From assembly GCA_009728235.1 (NCBI GenBank), contig WNZI01000010.1:24220-88219 (forward strand): 64,000 nucleotides of DNA, given 5' to 3'. The translations under genes were made by a program, and so were the position numbers. A model generated the notes under the pieces. The model was not told where the DNA came from. It was given only the letters and a program-made list of their open reading frames with translations, and ran no database searches. Of this stretch, positions 36,660 through 48,289 are shown in pieces. Numbering within the stretch: the stretch's first letter is position 1; every line of letters starts with the position of its first letter. Source of the stretch: Vibrio cholerae. GTDB taxonomy: Bacteria; Actinomycetota; Actinomycetes; Actinomycetales; Micrococcaceae.

Positions 36660-38348
36660 CTAGGCGTCGACGACGATGGCCGAGACGATCGGCTGGCGGT
36701 TGTAGAACCGGCGCATCCAGTTGACCGTGGCTCGCTCGATGACGTCCTCCGGGTCCTGGCGGTTGCCGCCCTGGCGGTTCGACACGGAGTCACGCAGCGC
36801 CTTCTCGACGGCCGCTCCCGCCTTGTCGAGATCCTCGTCCGAGCAGGAGAAGCCCTTGATGAAGAACTCGGGCGCTTCGACGATGTCCCCGTTGTCCGGG
36901 TCGACGATGGCGAGGACGGTGACGACGCCCTCCTCGGCCAGGCGGCGGCGTTCGCGGAGATCCTCCTCGGTGATTCCACCGACGCTGTCGCCGTCGACGA
37001 ACACGAGCCCGGCGTCGACCTTGCCCGAGATCGTCGCGCGTCCGCGGGCGAGGTCGACGGTCACGCCGTCCTGGGCGATCACGACGTTGCGCGGATCAAC
37101 GCCCGTTGCAACGGCGATCTCCGAGTTCGCGCGGAGGTGGCGCCACTCGCCGTGCACCGGCATGACGTTGCGGGGCTTGACGATGTTGTAGCAGTACGCG
37201 AGCTCGCCGGCACTGGCGTGTCCGGAGACGTGCACCTTTGCGTTGCCCTTGTGGACGACGTTCGCGCCGATCTCGGTGAGCGCGTTGATGATGCCGTAGA
37301 TGGCGTTCTCGTTGCCCGGGATCAACGAGCTCGCGAGCAGCACGGTGTCACCCTCGCTGATGCGGATCGCGTGATCCTTGTTCGCCATACGGGACAGGGC
37401 GGCCATCGGCTCGCCCTGGGAGCCGGTGCAGATGAGGACCACCTTGTGGTCGTCGCTGCGCTCGAGCTTCTTGAAGTCCACGAGCAGGCCCTGGGGGATG
37501 TTGAGGTACCCCAGGTCGGCGGCGATGGTCATGTTGCGGACCATCGAACGTCCCACGAAGGCCACCTTGCGGCGGTGCTGGTGCGCGGTGTCGATGATCT
37601 GCTGGATGCGGTGGATGTGGCTCGCGAAGCTGGAGACGATGATCCGGCGCGGCGCGGTGCGGAAGACGGCGTCGATGGCCGGCGCGAGGTCCTTCTCCGA
37701 CGTCGTGAATCCCGGCACGTCCGCGTTCGTCGAGTCCGTGAGGAACAGGTCCACGCCCTCGGCGCCCAGCCGAGCGAAGCCCGCGAGGTCCGTGATGCGG
37801 CGGTCCAGGGGGAACTGGTCCATCTTGAAGTCACCCGTGTGCAGCACCGTGCCGGCCGCGGTGCGGATGGCGACGGCGAGGCTGTCAGGGATGGAGTGGT
37901 TCACGGCGACGAATTCGAGGTCGAAGCCGCCCATCGTCCGGCGGTCGCCCTCCTTGACCTGGATGGTCTTGGGGGTGATGCGGTGTTCCTTCAGCTTCGC
38001 CTCGATGAAGGCGAGTGTCAGGCGCGAGCCGACCAGGGGGATGTCAGCCCGTTCCTTCAGCAGGTACGGGACGCCGCCGATGTGGTCCTCGTGGCCGTGC
38101 GTCAGGACGACGGCAACGACGTCGTCGAGCCTGTCCCTGATGTAGGAGAAGTCCGGCAGGATCACGTTGATGCCGGGCTGGTGTTCCTCGGGGAACAGGA
38201 CCCCGCAGTCGACGATCAGCAGCTTGCCGTCGAACTCGAAGACGGTCATGTTTCTGCCGATCTCACCGATACCGCCCAGGGCGACGATACGCATGGCTCC
38301 CGTGGCCAGTTCCCGTGGTGCTTTCAGTGCGGCAGGTCTTTTATTCAC
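36660..38348 (-). CDS. rnj: ribonuclease J
   Basis: A 562-residue metallo-beta-lactamase/beta-CASP nuclease with 5'-3' exo- and endonuclease activity on mRNA and rRNA precursors. Metal motif: VLTHGHEDHIGG. Other motifs are IVSSFASHIHRIQQII (beta-CASP), RPRNVMPVHGEWRHL-like sequence, and the C-terminal dimerisation domain. The GTG at 38348 gives the normal N-terminus, with MRIVALGGIGEIGRNM starting at residue 19. In actinobacteria it usually works beside RNase E. Confidence 0.95.
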   Translation of the reverse strand: MNKRPAALKAPRELATGAMRIVALGGIGEIGRNMTVFEFDGKLLIVDCGVLFPEEHQPGINVILPDFSYIRDRLDDVVAVVLTHGHEDHIGGVPYLLKERADIPLVGSRLTLAFIEAKLKEHRITPKTIQVKEGDRRTMGGFDLEFVAVNHSIPDSLAVAIRTAAGTVLHTGDFKMDQFPLDRRITDLAGFARLGAEGVDLFLTDSTNADVPGFTTSEKDLAPAIDAVFRTAPRRIIVSSFASHIHRIQQIIDTAHQHRRKVAFVGRSMVRNMTIAADLGYLNIPQGLLVDFKKLERSDDHKVVLICTGSQGEPMAALSRMANKDHAIRISEGDTVLLASSLIPGNENAIYGIINALTEIGANVVHKGNAKVHVSGHASAGELAYCYNIVKPRNVMPVHGEWRHLRANSEIAVATGVDPRNVVIAQDGVTVDLARGRATISGKVDAGLVFVDGDSVGGITEEDLRERRRLAEEGVVTVLAIVDPDNGDIVEAPEFFIKGFSCSDEDLDKAGAAVEKALRDSVSNRQGGNRQDPEDVIERATVNWMRRFYNRQPIVSAIVVDA

Positions 38349-40331
<1,983 letters not shown>

Positions 40332-40385
40332 CAGCACCGCGCAGCATCGGCCCCGGCCACACCGACGGCCAGGGGACGGTGGGGC

Positions 40386-42215
40386 GTGAGCGGACTCCCG
40401 CAACCCGAGGCCGTCGCACGCCGCAAGCTCCGTCTCGGACCCTACGCCCGCGCCGTCGGGCACGTCCTGGCGGTCAGCGCCAGGGCGTCGCCGGGTGCAG
40501 TGATCATGAAGGTCGCGGGCTCACTGATCTCGGCTGTGCTGCCGCTGGTCACCACCTACTTCGCCTCGCTCACGACGACGGCACTCGCTGCCGCCTATGC
40601 CGGTGATCCCGACGCCGGCGGGGACGCCATCCGTTACGTCATCATCACGGCGGTGCTGGGTCTGCTGTGGGGGGCCTTCACCAGCGTGGACCGCTACATC
40701 CAGCAGGTCCTGAGCTTCCGCGTCGGAGCGATCGTGGGGGACCGCATGTACGAGCGCTTCCTCGCGCTCGAGTTCTGGCGGTACGACGACAAGGAGACCG
40801 TGGACCTGTACGACCGGGCCCGGCGCTTCTCCGACTCCTACGCGCGGGTCCTCGACCGGATCGCCGCGATCTTCACCCAGCTGGCCTCGGTGGTCCTCGC
40901 GATCGGTGCGTTGCTCCTGGTCAGCTGGTGGATCGCCCTGATCGTGCTCGTCGCCATCATTCCCAGCGTGTACCTCCAGTTCCGCCTCTCCCGGGAGCAG
41001 ATGGCGCACTGGAACACGCAGGTGGATTCGCGGCGGCAGCGGCGCATGATCGAGAACAACCTCATGAAGCCGCAGCACATCGCCGAGATGCGGCTGTACG
41101 GGATCGTCCGGCACCTCATGGACCTCCGCTCCACGCTGCGCGACGCCGACGAGAAGCGACGGCTGGACTTCCAGAAGCGCTACATCCCCAAGCAGTTGCT
41201 CGCGGACGCACTGCAGTACGGCGCGGAGTTGCTCGCGCTGGTCTGGGTCGTGGGCCAGATCATCGCCCGCGCCCAGCCCGTGGGCCAGTTCCTCTACGTC
41301 CAGCAGATCGTCAGCCGCGCCCTCAGCACGGCGAACAACCTCGTGTCCTCGCTGAGCTCGATCGACGAGGACCTCGCGAACCTCAAGGACTACGAGCAGT
41401 TCATGGACTTCCCGTTGTCCACCACCGCGACCGGCCGGCTGGACCGCGCTCCGGCCGGCGTCGAACTCCATGACATCCACTTCACCTACGCGGGCAGCGA
41501 GGCCGAGGTGCTGAAGGGCATCACCATGTCCTTCGAACGCGGGACCCACGTCGCGATCGTCGGCGAGAACGGCGCCGGGAAGTCCACGCTCATCCGGGTG
41601 CTGGCCGGGCTGTACCAGCCCAGCAGGGGGGCGGTCCTGCTGGACGGGCGGGACCTGCGCGACATCGGCATCGACGACTGGCACCAGCACCTGGCCGTGA
41701 TGTCCCAGGACTTCCTGCGCTACGAGTTCGCCACCGCAGCCAACAACATCTACTTCGGGGATGTCCGTGGTCCCCGCGACGACGAGCGCGTCCGCCGCGC
41801 CGCAGAGGACGCGGAGGCGGCCGACTTCATCGACGGGATGCCCAGTGGCTTCGAGAACTACGTCAGCAACTGGATGGAGGATCCCCGCGGGCGCAAGGGC
41901 AGCGGACTGTCCGGAGGGCAGTGGCAGCGCCTGGCGATGGCGCGCAATTTCTACCGGGACGCGCCCTTCGTGGTCATGGACGAGCCGACGTCGGCGATCG
42001 ACGCGCTCGCCGAGCACCGGATCTTCTCGCGCCTCTTCGCGGACCGCTCCCGCACCATCATCGCGATCAGCCATCGGCTCGCGACCATCGAGAAGGCGGA
42101 TGTCGTGTACATGCTCGAGGACGGCCGCGTGGTCGAATCCGGCACCCACCGGGAACTGGTAGAACTGCGCGGCAGGTACTACAGGATGTTCGAGAGCCAG
42201 CTGCCCGAGGACTGA
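40386..42215 (+). CDS. ABC transporter ATP-binding/permease (exporter)
   Basis: A 609-residue half-transporter: six helices (to about residue 320), then the nucleotide-binding domain. Walker A is GENGAGKST, the signature is SGGQWQRLAMAR (one change from LSGGQ), Walker B VVMDEPTSAID, the switch histidine in AISHRLATI. All catalytic elements are intact, so a homodimer is expected. Charged N-terminal stretch before the first helix. Substrate unknown. It follows guaB by 54 bases but is probably unrelated in function. Confidence 0.9.
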   Translation: MSGLPQPEAVARRKLRLGPYARAVGHVLAVSARASPGAVIMKVAGSLISAVLPLVTTYFASLTTTALAAAYAGDPDAGGDAIRYVIITAVLGLLWGAFTSVDRYIQQVLSFRVGAIVGDRMYERFLALEFWRYDDKETVDLYDRARRFSDSYARVLDRIAAIFTQLASVVLAIGALLLVSWWIALIVLVAIIPSVYLQFRLSREQMAHWNTQVDSRRQRRMIENNLMKPQHIAEMRLYGIVRHLMDLRSTLRDADEKRRLDFQKRYIPKQLLADALQYGAELLALVWVVGQIIARAQPVGQFLYVQQIVSRALSTANNLVSSLSSIDEDLANLKDYEQFMDFPLSTTATGRLDRAPAGVELHDIHFTYAGSEAEVLKGITMSFERGTHVAIVGENGAGKSTLIRVLAGLYQPSRGAVLLDGRDLRDIGIDDWHQHLAVMSQDFLRYEFATAANNIYFGDVRGPRDDERVRRAAEDAEAADFIDGMPSGFENYVSNWMEDPRGRKGSGLSGGQWQRLAMARNFYRDAPFVVMDEPTSAIDALAEHRIFSRLFADRSRTIIAISHRLATIEKADVVYMLEDGRVVESGTHRELVELRGRYYRMFESQLPED

Positions 42216-42231
42216 CGTGGAGCCGTTCCCG

Positions 42232-42891
42232 CTAGAGGGGGCCGAATGCGAAGGGCCCGCGGCCGTCGTCGGACCGTGCCAGGTGCTCGAGCTCGGCCCG
42301 GACGGCGTCGTGGCGCCGGATGAAGTCCCGGAAGAGGGAACGGGCGTGCTCGGTGTGCCAGGCCGGGACGATGAGCTGCGCGGACACCGTGACGACGAGC
42401 AGAGCTACGCCGGCGAGACCTGCCGCGACGCCCGTCGGGCTGTCCTCCGTCCCGAGCAGGGCGACGGCGAGGACGGCGAAAGCCCCGAACCCGAGGAGTG
42501 CCGAGGCCAGAACCGCGCCCCGTAGGGTCATCGGCGCGCGCGATGACGTCAGGCGGCGATGCGGCGGTAACGGATGGAAGCGCTGCCAGAGGTGCATGGA
42601 CAGTCCGCAGACGAGCAGCGCGAGGGCGAGGACCGGCAGGACCCACCCGAGTGCACCGGAGAACCCGGAGGCGGCAGCCGCGACACCGGCCAGACCGATC
42701 ATCACCGCCCAGAGATACACCGAGAGGAGCCCGGCTCGCCGCTGCGCGTGGTTGAAGGCCATCCGCCTGAGTACGCTCGTCTGGCTGGGATTCACGTCAC
42801 CCAGTGCCGGGTCCAACCATTCCGCCAGAGGGCGGACGAGGTGGCCCGCGGGTACTGACGTGGCTCGGGCCCTCCAGTCCTCACTGCTCAT
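42232..42891 (-). CDS. membrane protein of the WXG cassette, hypothetical
   Basis: A 219-residue protein with two pairs of predicted helices (about 60-105 and 135-185) flanked by charged cytoplasmic-looking ends. No known family recognised. It begins at the ATG at 42891, which overlaps the stop of the 208-residue gene by 11 bases. It could be an immunity or accessory protein for the WXG-domain product. Inference only. Confidence 0.65.
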   Translation of the reverse strand: MSSEDWRARATSVPAGHLVRPLAEWLDPALGDVNPSQTSVLRRMAFNHAQRRAGLLSVYLWAVMIGLAGVAAAASGFSGALGWVLPVLALALLVCGLSMHLWQRFHPLPPHRRLTSSRAPMTLRGAVLASALLGFGAFAVLAVALLGTEDSPTGVAAGLAGVALLVVTVSAQLIVPAWHTEHARSLFRDFIRRHDAVRAELEHLARSDDGRGPFAFGPL

Positions 42892-43507
42892 CGAGGGCCA
42901 GCAACCTGCCGAGATCCTCGATCTCGGCTCCGGCCGCCGGTTCCGTGAGTGCGGGTTCCGGCGAGTCACCTTCCGCCAGCCGCACCGCGCCATCGGTGTT
43001 CCTGAGCAACGTCGCGGAGTGCGGGTCGACGCCGAGGCCGTGGTGCTTGGCCCGTACGGACAGCTTCCCACCCGGTTCGGTTGACCCGAGGTAGTGCCGG
43101 GCGACGTCCAGTGCGAACGAGAGGACAGGCCTGTCCTGCGGCAGCGGGTTGAACTGGTGGACGCCGTGGGTGCCGACGCTCATGACGAAGGCACCTCCCG
43201 CCGACTGGACGGCGAAGAGCACGAAGCTGGCCTCGTCGGTCGTGACAGCGATCTCGAGCCAGGCACCCGCGGTGGCGAAGATCCCGGCGATCAGTCCGGC
43301 GGGACCTGCGAGGACCAGGTCAGCACCCTGCAGCGACGCGTGCTCGCGTACGAGCAGCGTCGACAACCCGGCCCGCACCAGAGTGTCACGAGCACCGACA
43401 TCGGACAGACGGAGCACCTCGCGGCTGTAGTCGGCGGACTCGGTGTCGTTGAACGAGAGCAGGGCGAGGATCTCGTGTTCCGTCAGGGACAGCGTGGTCT
43501 CGGGCAT
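42881..43507 (-). CDS. hypothetical protein of the WXG cassette
   Basis: A 208-residue protein with no signal peptide and no cysteine. Its length and alternating alpha/beta appearance (TLSLTEHEILALLSF at the start; AWLEIAVTTDEASFVLFAVQ in the middle) recall EspG-like chaperones of type VII secretion, but similarity is only in general form. It lies 40 bases after the WXG gene and overlaps the next gene. Confidence 0.6.
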   Translation of the reverse strand: MPETTLSLTEHEILALLSFNDTESADYSREVLRLSDVGARDTLVRAGLSTLLVREHASLQGADLVLAGPAGLIAGIFATAGAWLEIAVTTDEASFVLFAVQSAGGAFVMSVGTHGVHQFNPLPQDRPVLSFALDVARHYLGSTEPGGKLSVRAKHHGLGVDPHSATLLRNTDGAVRLAEGDSPEPALTEPAAGAEIEDLGRLLALDEQ

Positions 43508-43547
43508 CGGGGCCTTTCAGGTCGTGGTCGGTGGTCAGGTCCCGGTC

Positions 43548-44420
43548 CTATCCGAAGGCCCAGTTCCAGGCGTCCTCGGCAGCATCGCTCACCGATTCAC
43601 CGGCTTCCCCGAGCGTATCAACAGCGTCGCCCGCGAAGTCGGTGATGCGCTCGGTCACCGGTACATCGCCCGAGAGGATCTGTGCGCCGGCCCACACCAG
43701 CGACGCGGCGGCGAAGAAGGGAGCCGCAGGCGTCGGTGCGATGCTGCCTCCGGCGAGGATGGCCGTGATGGTCCCGTCGGCGACGGCGTGTCCGTCTCCG
43801 CTCTGGAACCCTTCGTAGGCCTGGGCCGCGCCGGTGAGGATGCCCAGACCGGCCGCTGCATTGCCGGCGATCCTGAGCGCATTCAGCGACTGCGTCCCGC
43901 GGATGTACCCGACCTCCGGCATCTGGCCCAGCGTCGTCGTCAGCAGGTTCGCGTTCCGCATCGCGTTCAGGAGCCGCTCGGCGCCGAATCCGGCGGTCGA
44001 GGTCGCGAGCGCCCCCAGCTGGAAGGGCGGCCAGGCTCCGAGGTCCCCGCCCCAACCCGCCAGGGTCTCGAGCAGGGTGTCCTGGTTCTGTCCTGCTGCC
44101 CCGGTTCCTCCGCCTCCGGCCGGACTCTGCCCATTGGCCCCGCCGCCCTGGTCGCTCGCCGTGTCCTGTTCATCGGCGTCCGCGAGGAGGACCCTCGACT
44201 TCTCGCGCAGCAGCGAGGCGCTGTCCTGCAGCTTGGGCCTGATCGAGCTGTTCCACTCCGACCGGAAGCGCTGCGCATCCTGGCCTTGCCAGCCCACGCG
44301 GCCGAGAACCGCTGACACCTGCTGATCGATCGTCGAGAGGCTGATGCCCGACACGGACATCGTCTGGGCCAGAGCCCGAAGAGCTGTCGGGTCCGCGCCG
44401 ATCATTCCGTCCGTCATCAT
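43548..44420 (-). CDS. WXG100-like domain protein, possible type VII secretion substrate
   Basis: A 290-residue protein. Residues about 1-95 form a helix-turn-helix hairpin of WXG100 type, with the turn GWQGQDAQRFRSEW. A linker rich in Gly, Gln and Ala (about 97-112) leads to a C-terminal domain of about 175 residues that is rich in Gly and Ala with hydrophobic segments (AAAGLGILTGAAQAYEG; PFFAAASLVWAGAQIL). The build, WXG head plus variable tail followed by two small genes, is that of a secreted polymorphic effector. No secretion machinery genes are in the window. The tail has no recognised toxin motif. Confidence 0.75.
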   Translation of the reverse strand: MMTDGMIGADPTALRALAQTMSVSGISLSTIDQQVSAVLGRVGWQGQDAQRFRSEWNSSIRPKLQDSASLLREKSRVLLADADEQDTASDQGGGANGQSPAGGGGTGAAGQNQDTLLETLAGWGGDLGAWPPFQLGALATSTAGFGAERLLNAMRNANLLTTTLGQMPEVGYIRGTQSLNALRIAGNAAAGLGILTGAAQAYEGFQSGDGHAVADGTITAILAGGSIAPTPAAPFFAAASLVWAGAQILSGDVPVTERITDFAGDAVDTLGEAGESVSDAAEDAWNWAFG

Positions 44421-44586
44421 GTCCCCATCGGTCCGTCGCGGGCCCTGAGTGGCCTCCCGTAGCCGACACTAATCGCCGGTGGCGAGGAGGCCAATGGGGA
44501 CCTCTCCCCACCGAGGACCGGACCGGGCGACCGGCGGGCCTCCCGCGGTGTCCGGAGAGGGTGCTGCGGTGGGGCGGGGCATGGAA

Positions 44587-44617
44587 AGGCCGGACCGGCA
44601 GAGCGCTGGTCCGGCCT
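44587..44617 (-). terminator. terminator of the small MT0933-like gene
   Basis: AGGCCGGACC, 11-base loop, GGTCCGGCCT, 21 bases past the stop on the minus strand. Confidence 0.7.
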
Positions 44618-44637
44618 CGCGTTCAGGGGAGGTCCGC

Positions 44638-44763
44638 CTACTTCTGGTCCCCGTCCTTGCCGTCGAACGCGTCCTTGGCCTTGTCCTTGGCCTGGTCCAC
44701 CTTCTCCGGGTGGTCCTGCGCTGCGTCCTTGGCCTTGTCGGCCATTCCACCAAGATCTGCCAT
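44638..44763 (-). CDS. MT0933/Rv0909-like small protein (annotated as antitoxin family)
   Basis: A 41-residue highly charged helical protein, MADLGGMADKAKDAAQDHPE and then KVDQAKDKAKDAFDGK. AAGGAG lies eight bases before the ATG. It matches the PF14013-type family, named for a mycobacterial antitoxin, but most actinobacterial members stand alone as here. No toxin partner is adjacent, so a toxin-antitoxin role is doubtful; it may be a stress-related small protein. Confidence 0.8.
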   Translation of the reverse strand: MADLGGMADKAKDAAQDHPEKVDQAKDKAKDAFDGKDGDQK

Positions 44764-44983
44764 GGGGTGTGCTCCTTGCTTGAGTGGGTTACGGCGCCGT
44801 CGGGTCACCGCGCTCTGACCCCACCATCGTGTGCCCCGGCTCGAGGGGGACACCAGTCCGGACGGCGGTTTGACAAGGAGCGCCCGCTGCGGGTTGGAGC
44901 ACCACGTCCCTCGCGCGTCGGGGTGGTGGTCACCGTGGGTCGAGGCTGCCCCGCCGCCACCCGTGAAGTCGTGTCGTCGCGGA

Positions 44984-46161
44984 TCAGTCCGGGGCGCGCC
45001 AGGACAGGAAGGCTGCCCCGGCTCTCAGTGCCGGACCGGGTGGTACCGCCTTCAGCAGGGTGTTGCGCAGTGCGACCCGGCCGGGCGCGGACATGCGAAC
45101 CGATGACTGCCGAGCGTCGGGATCGGCGTGCGATGAGCTGCGTGCGTGGGCGACGGGCTGCGTCGAAGCCGTGGAGCGCGCCCTGCAGGGGCGTCCCCTG
45201 GTTGACGGGCCGGCCGATCAGGAGCCCGACGCATGCTCCGTCCTCGAGTGACGTGTTGGCTCCCTGGCCCATGGTGGGAAGCATGGCATGGGCGGCGTCT
45301 CCGATGAGAACCACCCGACCGTACGTGTACGTCGCGAGGTCGGGAGCGAGGGTGTACACGTCGTGGCGCATCACCGCACCCTCCGGAGTGCGGTCGATGA
45401 GGCTGCGAACCGGGTCCGACCAGTCGTGGAAGTGGCGCGCGGCGGCGCTCTTCTCGTCGGGCCGGCGGTGACCCTCCTCCGAGGATACGTACCCGTACCA
45501 GTACACCTCGTCGCGCGGATGCGGACCGCGCCGAACTCGGTACCGGGGCCCCACCTGATCGTGAAGTCACTCGACACCAGGGATGAGTCCTGGACGACCC
45601 CCCGCCATGACGACCTGCCGCTGAACAGGGGGACCGTCATCGGGGCAAGAAGCCTCCTCACGGCGCTGTTGATCCCGTCCGCGGCGACGACGAGATCGGC
45701 CTCGAACCGGCTACGGCCAGCAGCGCCGACGCACTCGACCGTTGCCCGCTGCCCGTCCGCGGCACCCACGGCGACATCGACGACCCGTGCGCCGCTGACG
45801 AACACCGCGGCCTCGGCCGCCAGGAGCAGCACGGAGTGGAGGCGTTGCCGGTGGATCCCGTAGACATCCTCCCGCCCGTCGGACGCCGGGTCCCGCGGCA
45901 TCCGCATCAGCCAGGCACCGCGCTCATCCGTGGTGCCGGCCAGACGCACCGGATGACCGGCCTCCCGGACAGCGCTGTCCGCACCGATGGTTGCCAGCGC
46001 GGACATACCGTTGGGTGTGATCGCGAGGCCGGCGCCGACTTCCGTATAGGCGCGCGCCTGCTCCAGCACCGTCACCTTCCAGCCCTCCCGAACAAGGGAG
46101 CGGCCGCCATCAGCCCGGCGATGCCTCCGCCGACGACCACCGCCTCGTACCCCACTGTCAT
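44984..46161 (-). pseudogene. FAD-dependent monooxygenase, three frameshifts
   Basis: A class A flavin monooxygenase (PhzS/hydroxybenzoate-hydroxylase-like) of about 392 residues if restored. The FAD site GYEAVVVGGGIAGLMAA opens it; VVAADGINSAVRRLL and VVLIGDAAHAMLPTMGQGANTSLED are the other flavin motifs; the end ALRNTLLKAVPPGPALRAG is also typical. Breaks: near 46085-46100 and near 45528 (each one base missing) and near 45075-45085 (one extra or two missing). Two breaks are like the presumed sequencing errors elsewhere. Three in one gene makes real decay possible. Confidence 0.8.
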
Positions 46162-46589
46162 CCCGTGTCCTCTCACCTGCCTCCGAACGCCGAGCCTACG
46201 CTCACGGTGGCGTCGGCCCGCTCGATGCCGGTACCCCGGTCGGGCACCGAGTGGAACGCAGGGCAGGACGTTACCCACCAGCGGAAGCGCCGCTCCTTTG
46301 CGGCCCAGCCCCTCCTCCTGACAGGATGGGAGCGCACGAAGCGTCGAGGATCAAGGACAGATGAGCATGCTGAGGACCACACACGGCCCGGTTGCCATGG
46401 TGAGCGGGGTGGCCGTTCCGGCCTGCTGTGTGCCCGCGGCCACGCCGGCCCTCCACGCAACGGGTAGCTGACCACACCTGATCACCGGGCGCTCACATCG
46501 CGTCCGTCGTCAGTCGTGCGACCCCCCGCTTCCGCATGCCTGCGGCCGGCAGAGACTTCCCGTGAACCTCTTCCTGTTAGGGCACTTCC
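46162..46589. other. 428-base stretch with one candidate small ORF
   Basis: No long gene. The plus-strand frame at 46361-46471 (36 codons) is described separately. The remainder is unremarkable apart from being the divergent promoter area of the monooxygenase and FBP genes. Confidence 0.4.
46361..46471 (+). CDS. candidate 36-residue small protein with adjacent cysteines
   Basis: ATG preceded by AAGGA, encoding MSMLRTTHGPVAMVSGVAVP followed by ACCVPAATPALHATGS. The hydrophobic middle and the Cys-Cys pair are unusual. It could be a leader peptide, a small membrane protein or chance. No homologue recognised. Confidence 0.25.
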   Translation: MSMLRTTHGPVAMVSGVAVPACCVPAATPALHATGS

Positions 46590-47084
46590 ATGCAACCGAT
46601 CTCCATCAACGCCGTCCGCTCCTCCTTCGTCAACGCCACGCGGTCGGAGGCCGCCAAGCTCACCCCACCCAAGAACCTCGATTCCCTCGTCTGGGAGAAT
46701 CTCGACTTCCTGGGCTGGCGGGACGAGAAGATGCCCCTGCGCGGCTACCTGCTCGTGCCGACCGACCAGGGCGTGGCAGGCATCCTCCTGCGGGCGCCCG
46801 AGAGCGGGGCGCGCAGGAATCGCGCCGTGCTGTGCGAACTGTGCCGGGACGTCTCCTCCAAGGAGGACGTCCTCCTGTGGGTTGCGCGCCGTGCCGGGCA
46901 GTCCGGCCGGGACGGCAACAGCGTCGGTACGCTCATCTGCGCTGATTTCATCTGTTCCGCGAACGTGCGCCGGGAACCACCGGCAAGCGAGATCCACCCC
47001 GACCCCGCCGTCGTCGTGCACCGCCAGGTGGACGAACTTCGCGAGCGCACCGCGAGGTTCCTGTCCCGGGTCCTGCAGCAGTAG
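46590..47084 (+). CDS. FBP-domain (treble-clef zinc finger) protein
   Basis: A 164-residue protein of the actinobacterial FBP family. The C-terminal treble clef shows CELCRD and CADFICSANVRR, the four cysteines that would hold zinc. The N-terminal half reads SFVNATRSEAAKLTPP and LDFLGWRDEKMPLRGYLLVP. EF-G-binding FusB/FusC proteins share the C-terminal finger, so a ribosome-related role is possible but unproven. Confidence 0.88.
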   Translation: MQPISINAVRSSFVNATRSEAAKLTPPKNLDSLVWENLDFLGWRDEKMPLRGYLLVPTDQGVAGILLRAPESGARRNRAVLCELCRDVSSKEDVLLWVARRAGQSGRDGNSVGTLICADFICSANVRREPPASEIHPDPAVVVHRQVDELRERTARFLSRVLQQ

Positions 47085-47100
47085 CCATCGGGCAGGGTGC

Positions 47101-47124
47101 GGGGCGGCCCCTGAAGGCCGCCCC
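47101..47124 (+). terminator. terminator after the FBP gene
   Basis: GGGGCGGCC, six-base loop, GGCCGCCCC, 16 bases past the stop. Confidence 0.65.
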
Positions 47125-47151
47125 GTTCCGGCGCTGGGCTACCCTAGAGCA

Positions 47152-48289
47152 GTGACTTACGAGATCGAGATCGGCCGAGCCAAGCGCGGGCGCAGGGCAT
47201 ATTCACTGGACGACGTGGCGGTGGTGCCCTCCCGGCGTACCCGCGATCCACTCGACGTCTCCGTCTCCTGGCAGATCGACGCCTACCAGTTCGAGATGCC
47301 GGTGGTAGCGGCTCCCATGGACTCGGCAATGTCGCCCGCGACGGCGATCGCCATGGGTCGTCTGGGCGGACTCGGGGTCCTCAACCTCGAAGGGCTCTGG
47401 ACACGTTACGAGGACCCGGAGCCGGTCCTGGAGGAGATCGCCGGTCTCAGCACCGAGAACTTCAGCCCGGCGGCCACCCGCCGCATGCAGGAGATCTACG
47501 ACGCACCGATCCGGGCCGAGTTGATCACGAGTCGCCTCGCGGAAATCCGTGAAGCCGGCGTGACCGTGGCCGGGTCCCTGACCCCGCAGCGTACGCAGCA
47601 GTTCTACAAGACGGTCCTCGCCGCCGGGGTCGACATCTTCGTCATCCGCGGAACGACCGTGTCTGCCGAACACGTGTCGAAGAACGAGCAGCCGCTCGAC
47701 CTCAAGAAGTTCATCTACGAACTCGACGTGCCGGTGATCGTCGGCGGGCCGCCGGCTACACCCCCGCCCTGCACCTCATGCGGACGGGTGCCGCCGGGGT
47801 GCTCGTCGGGTTCGGTGGGGGCGCGACGACCACCACGCGCCGTGCCCTCGGGATCCACTCGCCGCTCGCCTCCGCGATCGCCGACGTCGCAGGGGCGCGC
47901 CGGGACTACATGGACGAGTCCGGCGGGCGGTACGTCCACGTGATCGCCGACGGCGGCATGGGGGCCAGCGGCGACATCGTGAAGGCCATCGCCATGGGCG
48001 CGACGCCGTCATGCTCGGCTCCGCGCTCGCTCGCGCCGAGGAGGCGCCGGGACAGGGCTGGCACTGGGGCCAGGAGGCCCACCACCCCGAGCTGCCCCGG
48101 GGCGACCGGGTGAACATCGGTACGGTCGGTCCGCTCAAGGAGGTGCTCTGGGGCCCGTCGCACCACACCGACGGGACGTCCAACCTCATCGGGGCCCTGC
48201 GCCGCGCGATGGCCACCACCGGCTACTCGGACCTGAAGGAGTTCCAGAGGGTCGAAGTGGTCCTCTCTCCCTACGTGTCCATCGACTGA
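47152..48289 (+). CDS. guaB3: GuaB3 family IMP dehydrogenase-related protein, two frameshifts
   Basis: A TIM-barrel protein of about 379 residues without CBS domains, the actinobacterial GuaB3 type. It starts MTYEIEIGRAKRGRRAYSLD and has MPVVAAPMDSAMSPATAIAMGRLGGLG. One missing base near 47745-47750 (restoring VGGAAGYTPALHLMRTGAAG) and one near 48001 (restoring MGADAVMLGSALARAEE) make it whole; both are losses beside G runs. Its C-terminus reads DLKEFQRVEVVLSPYVSID. The function is less certain than that of GuaB2; GuaB3-clade enzymes have been linked to GMP reductase or IMPDH activity in different bacteria. GTG start with no clear ribosome site. Confidence 0.92.

Noticed and set aside
40521..42149. 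A 542-codon minus-strand frame
   Set aside because: Antisense to the ABC exporter at 40386-42215; no recognisable motif.
44638..44763. Toxin-antitoxin system at the MT0933-like gene
   Set aside because: No toxin-like gene on either side; the family name alone is weak support.
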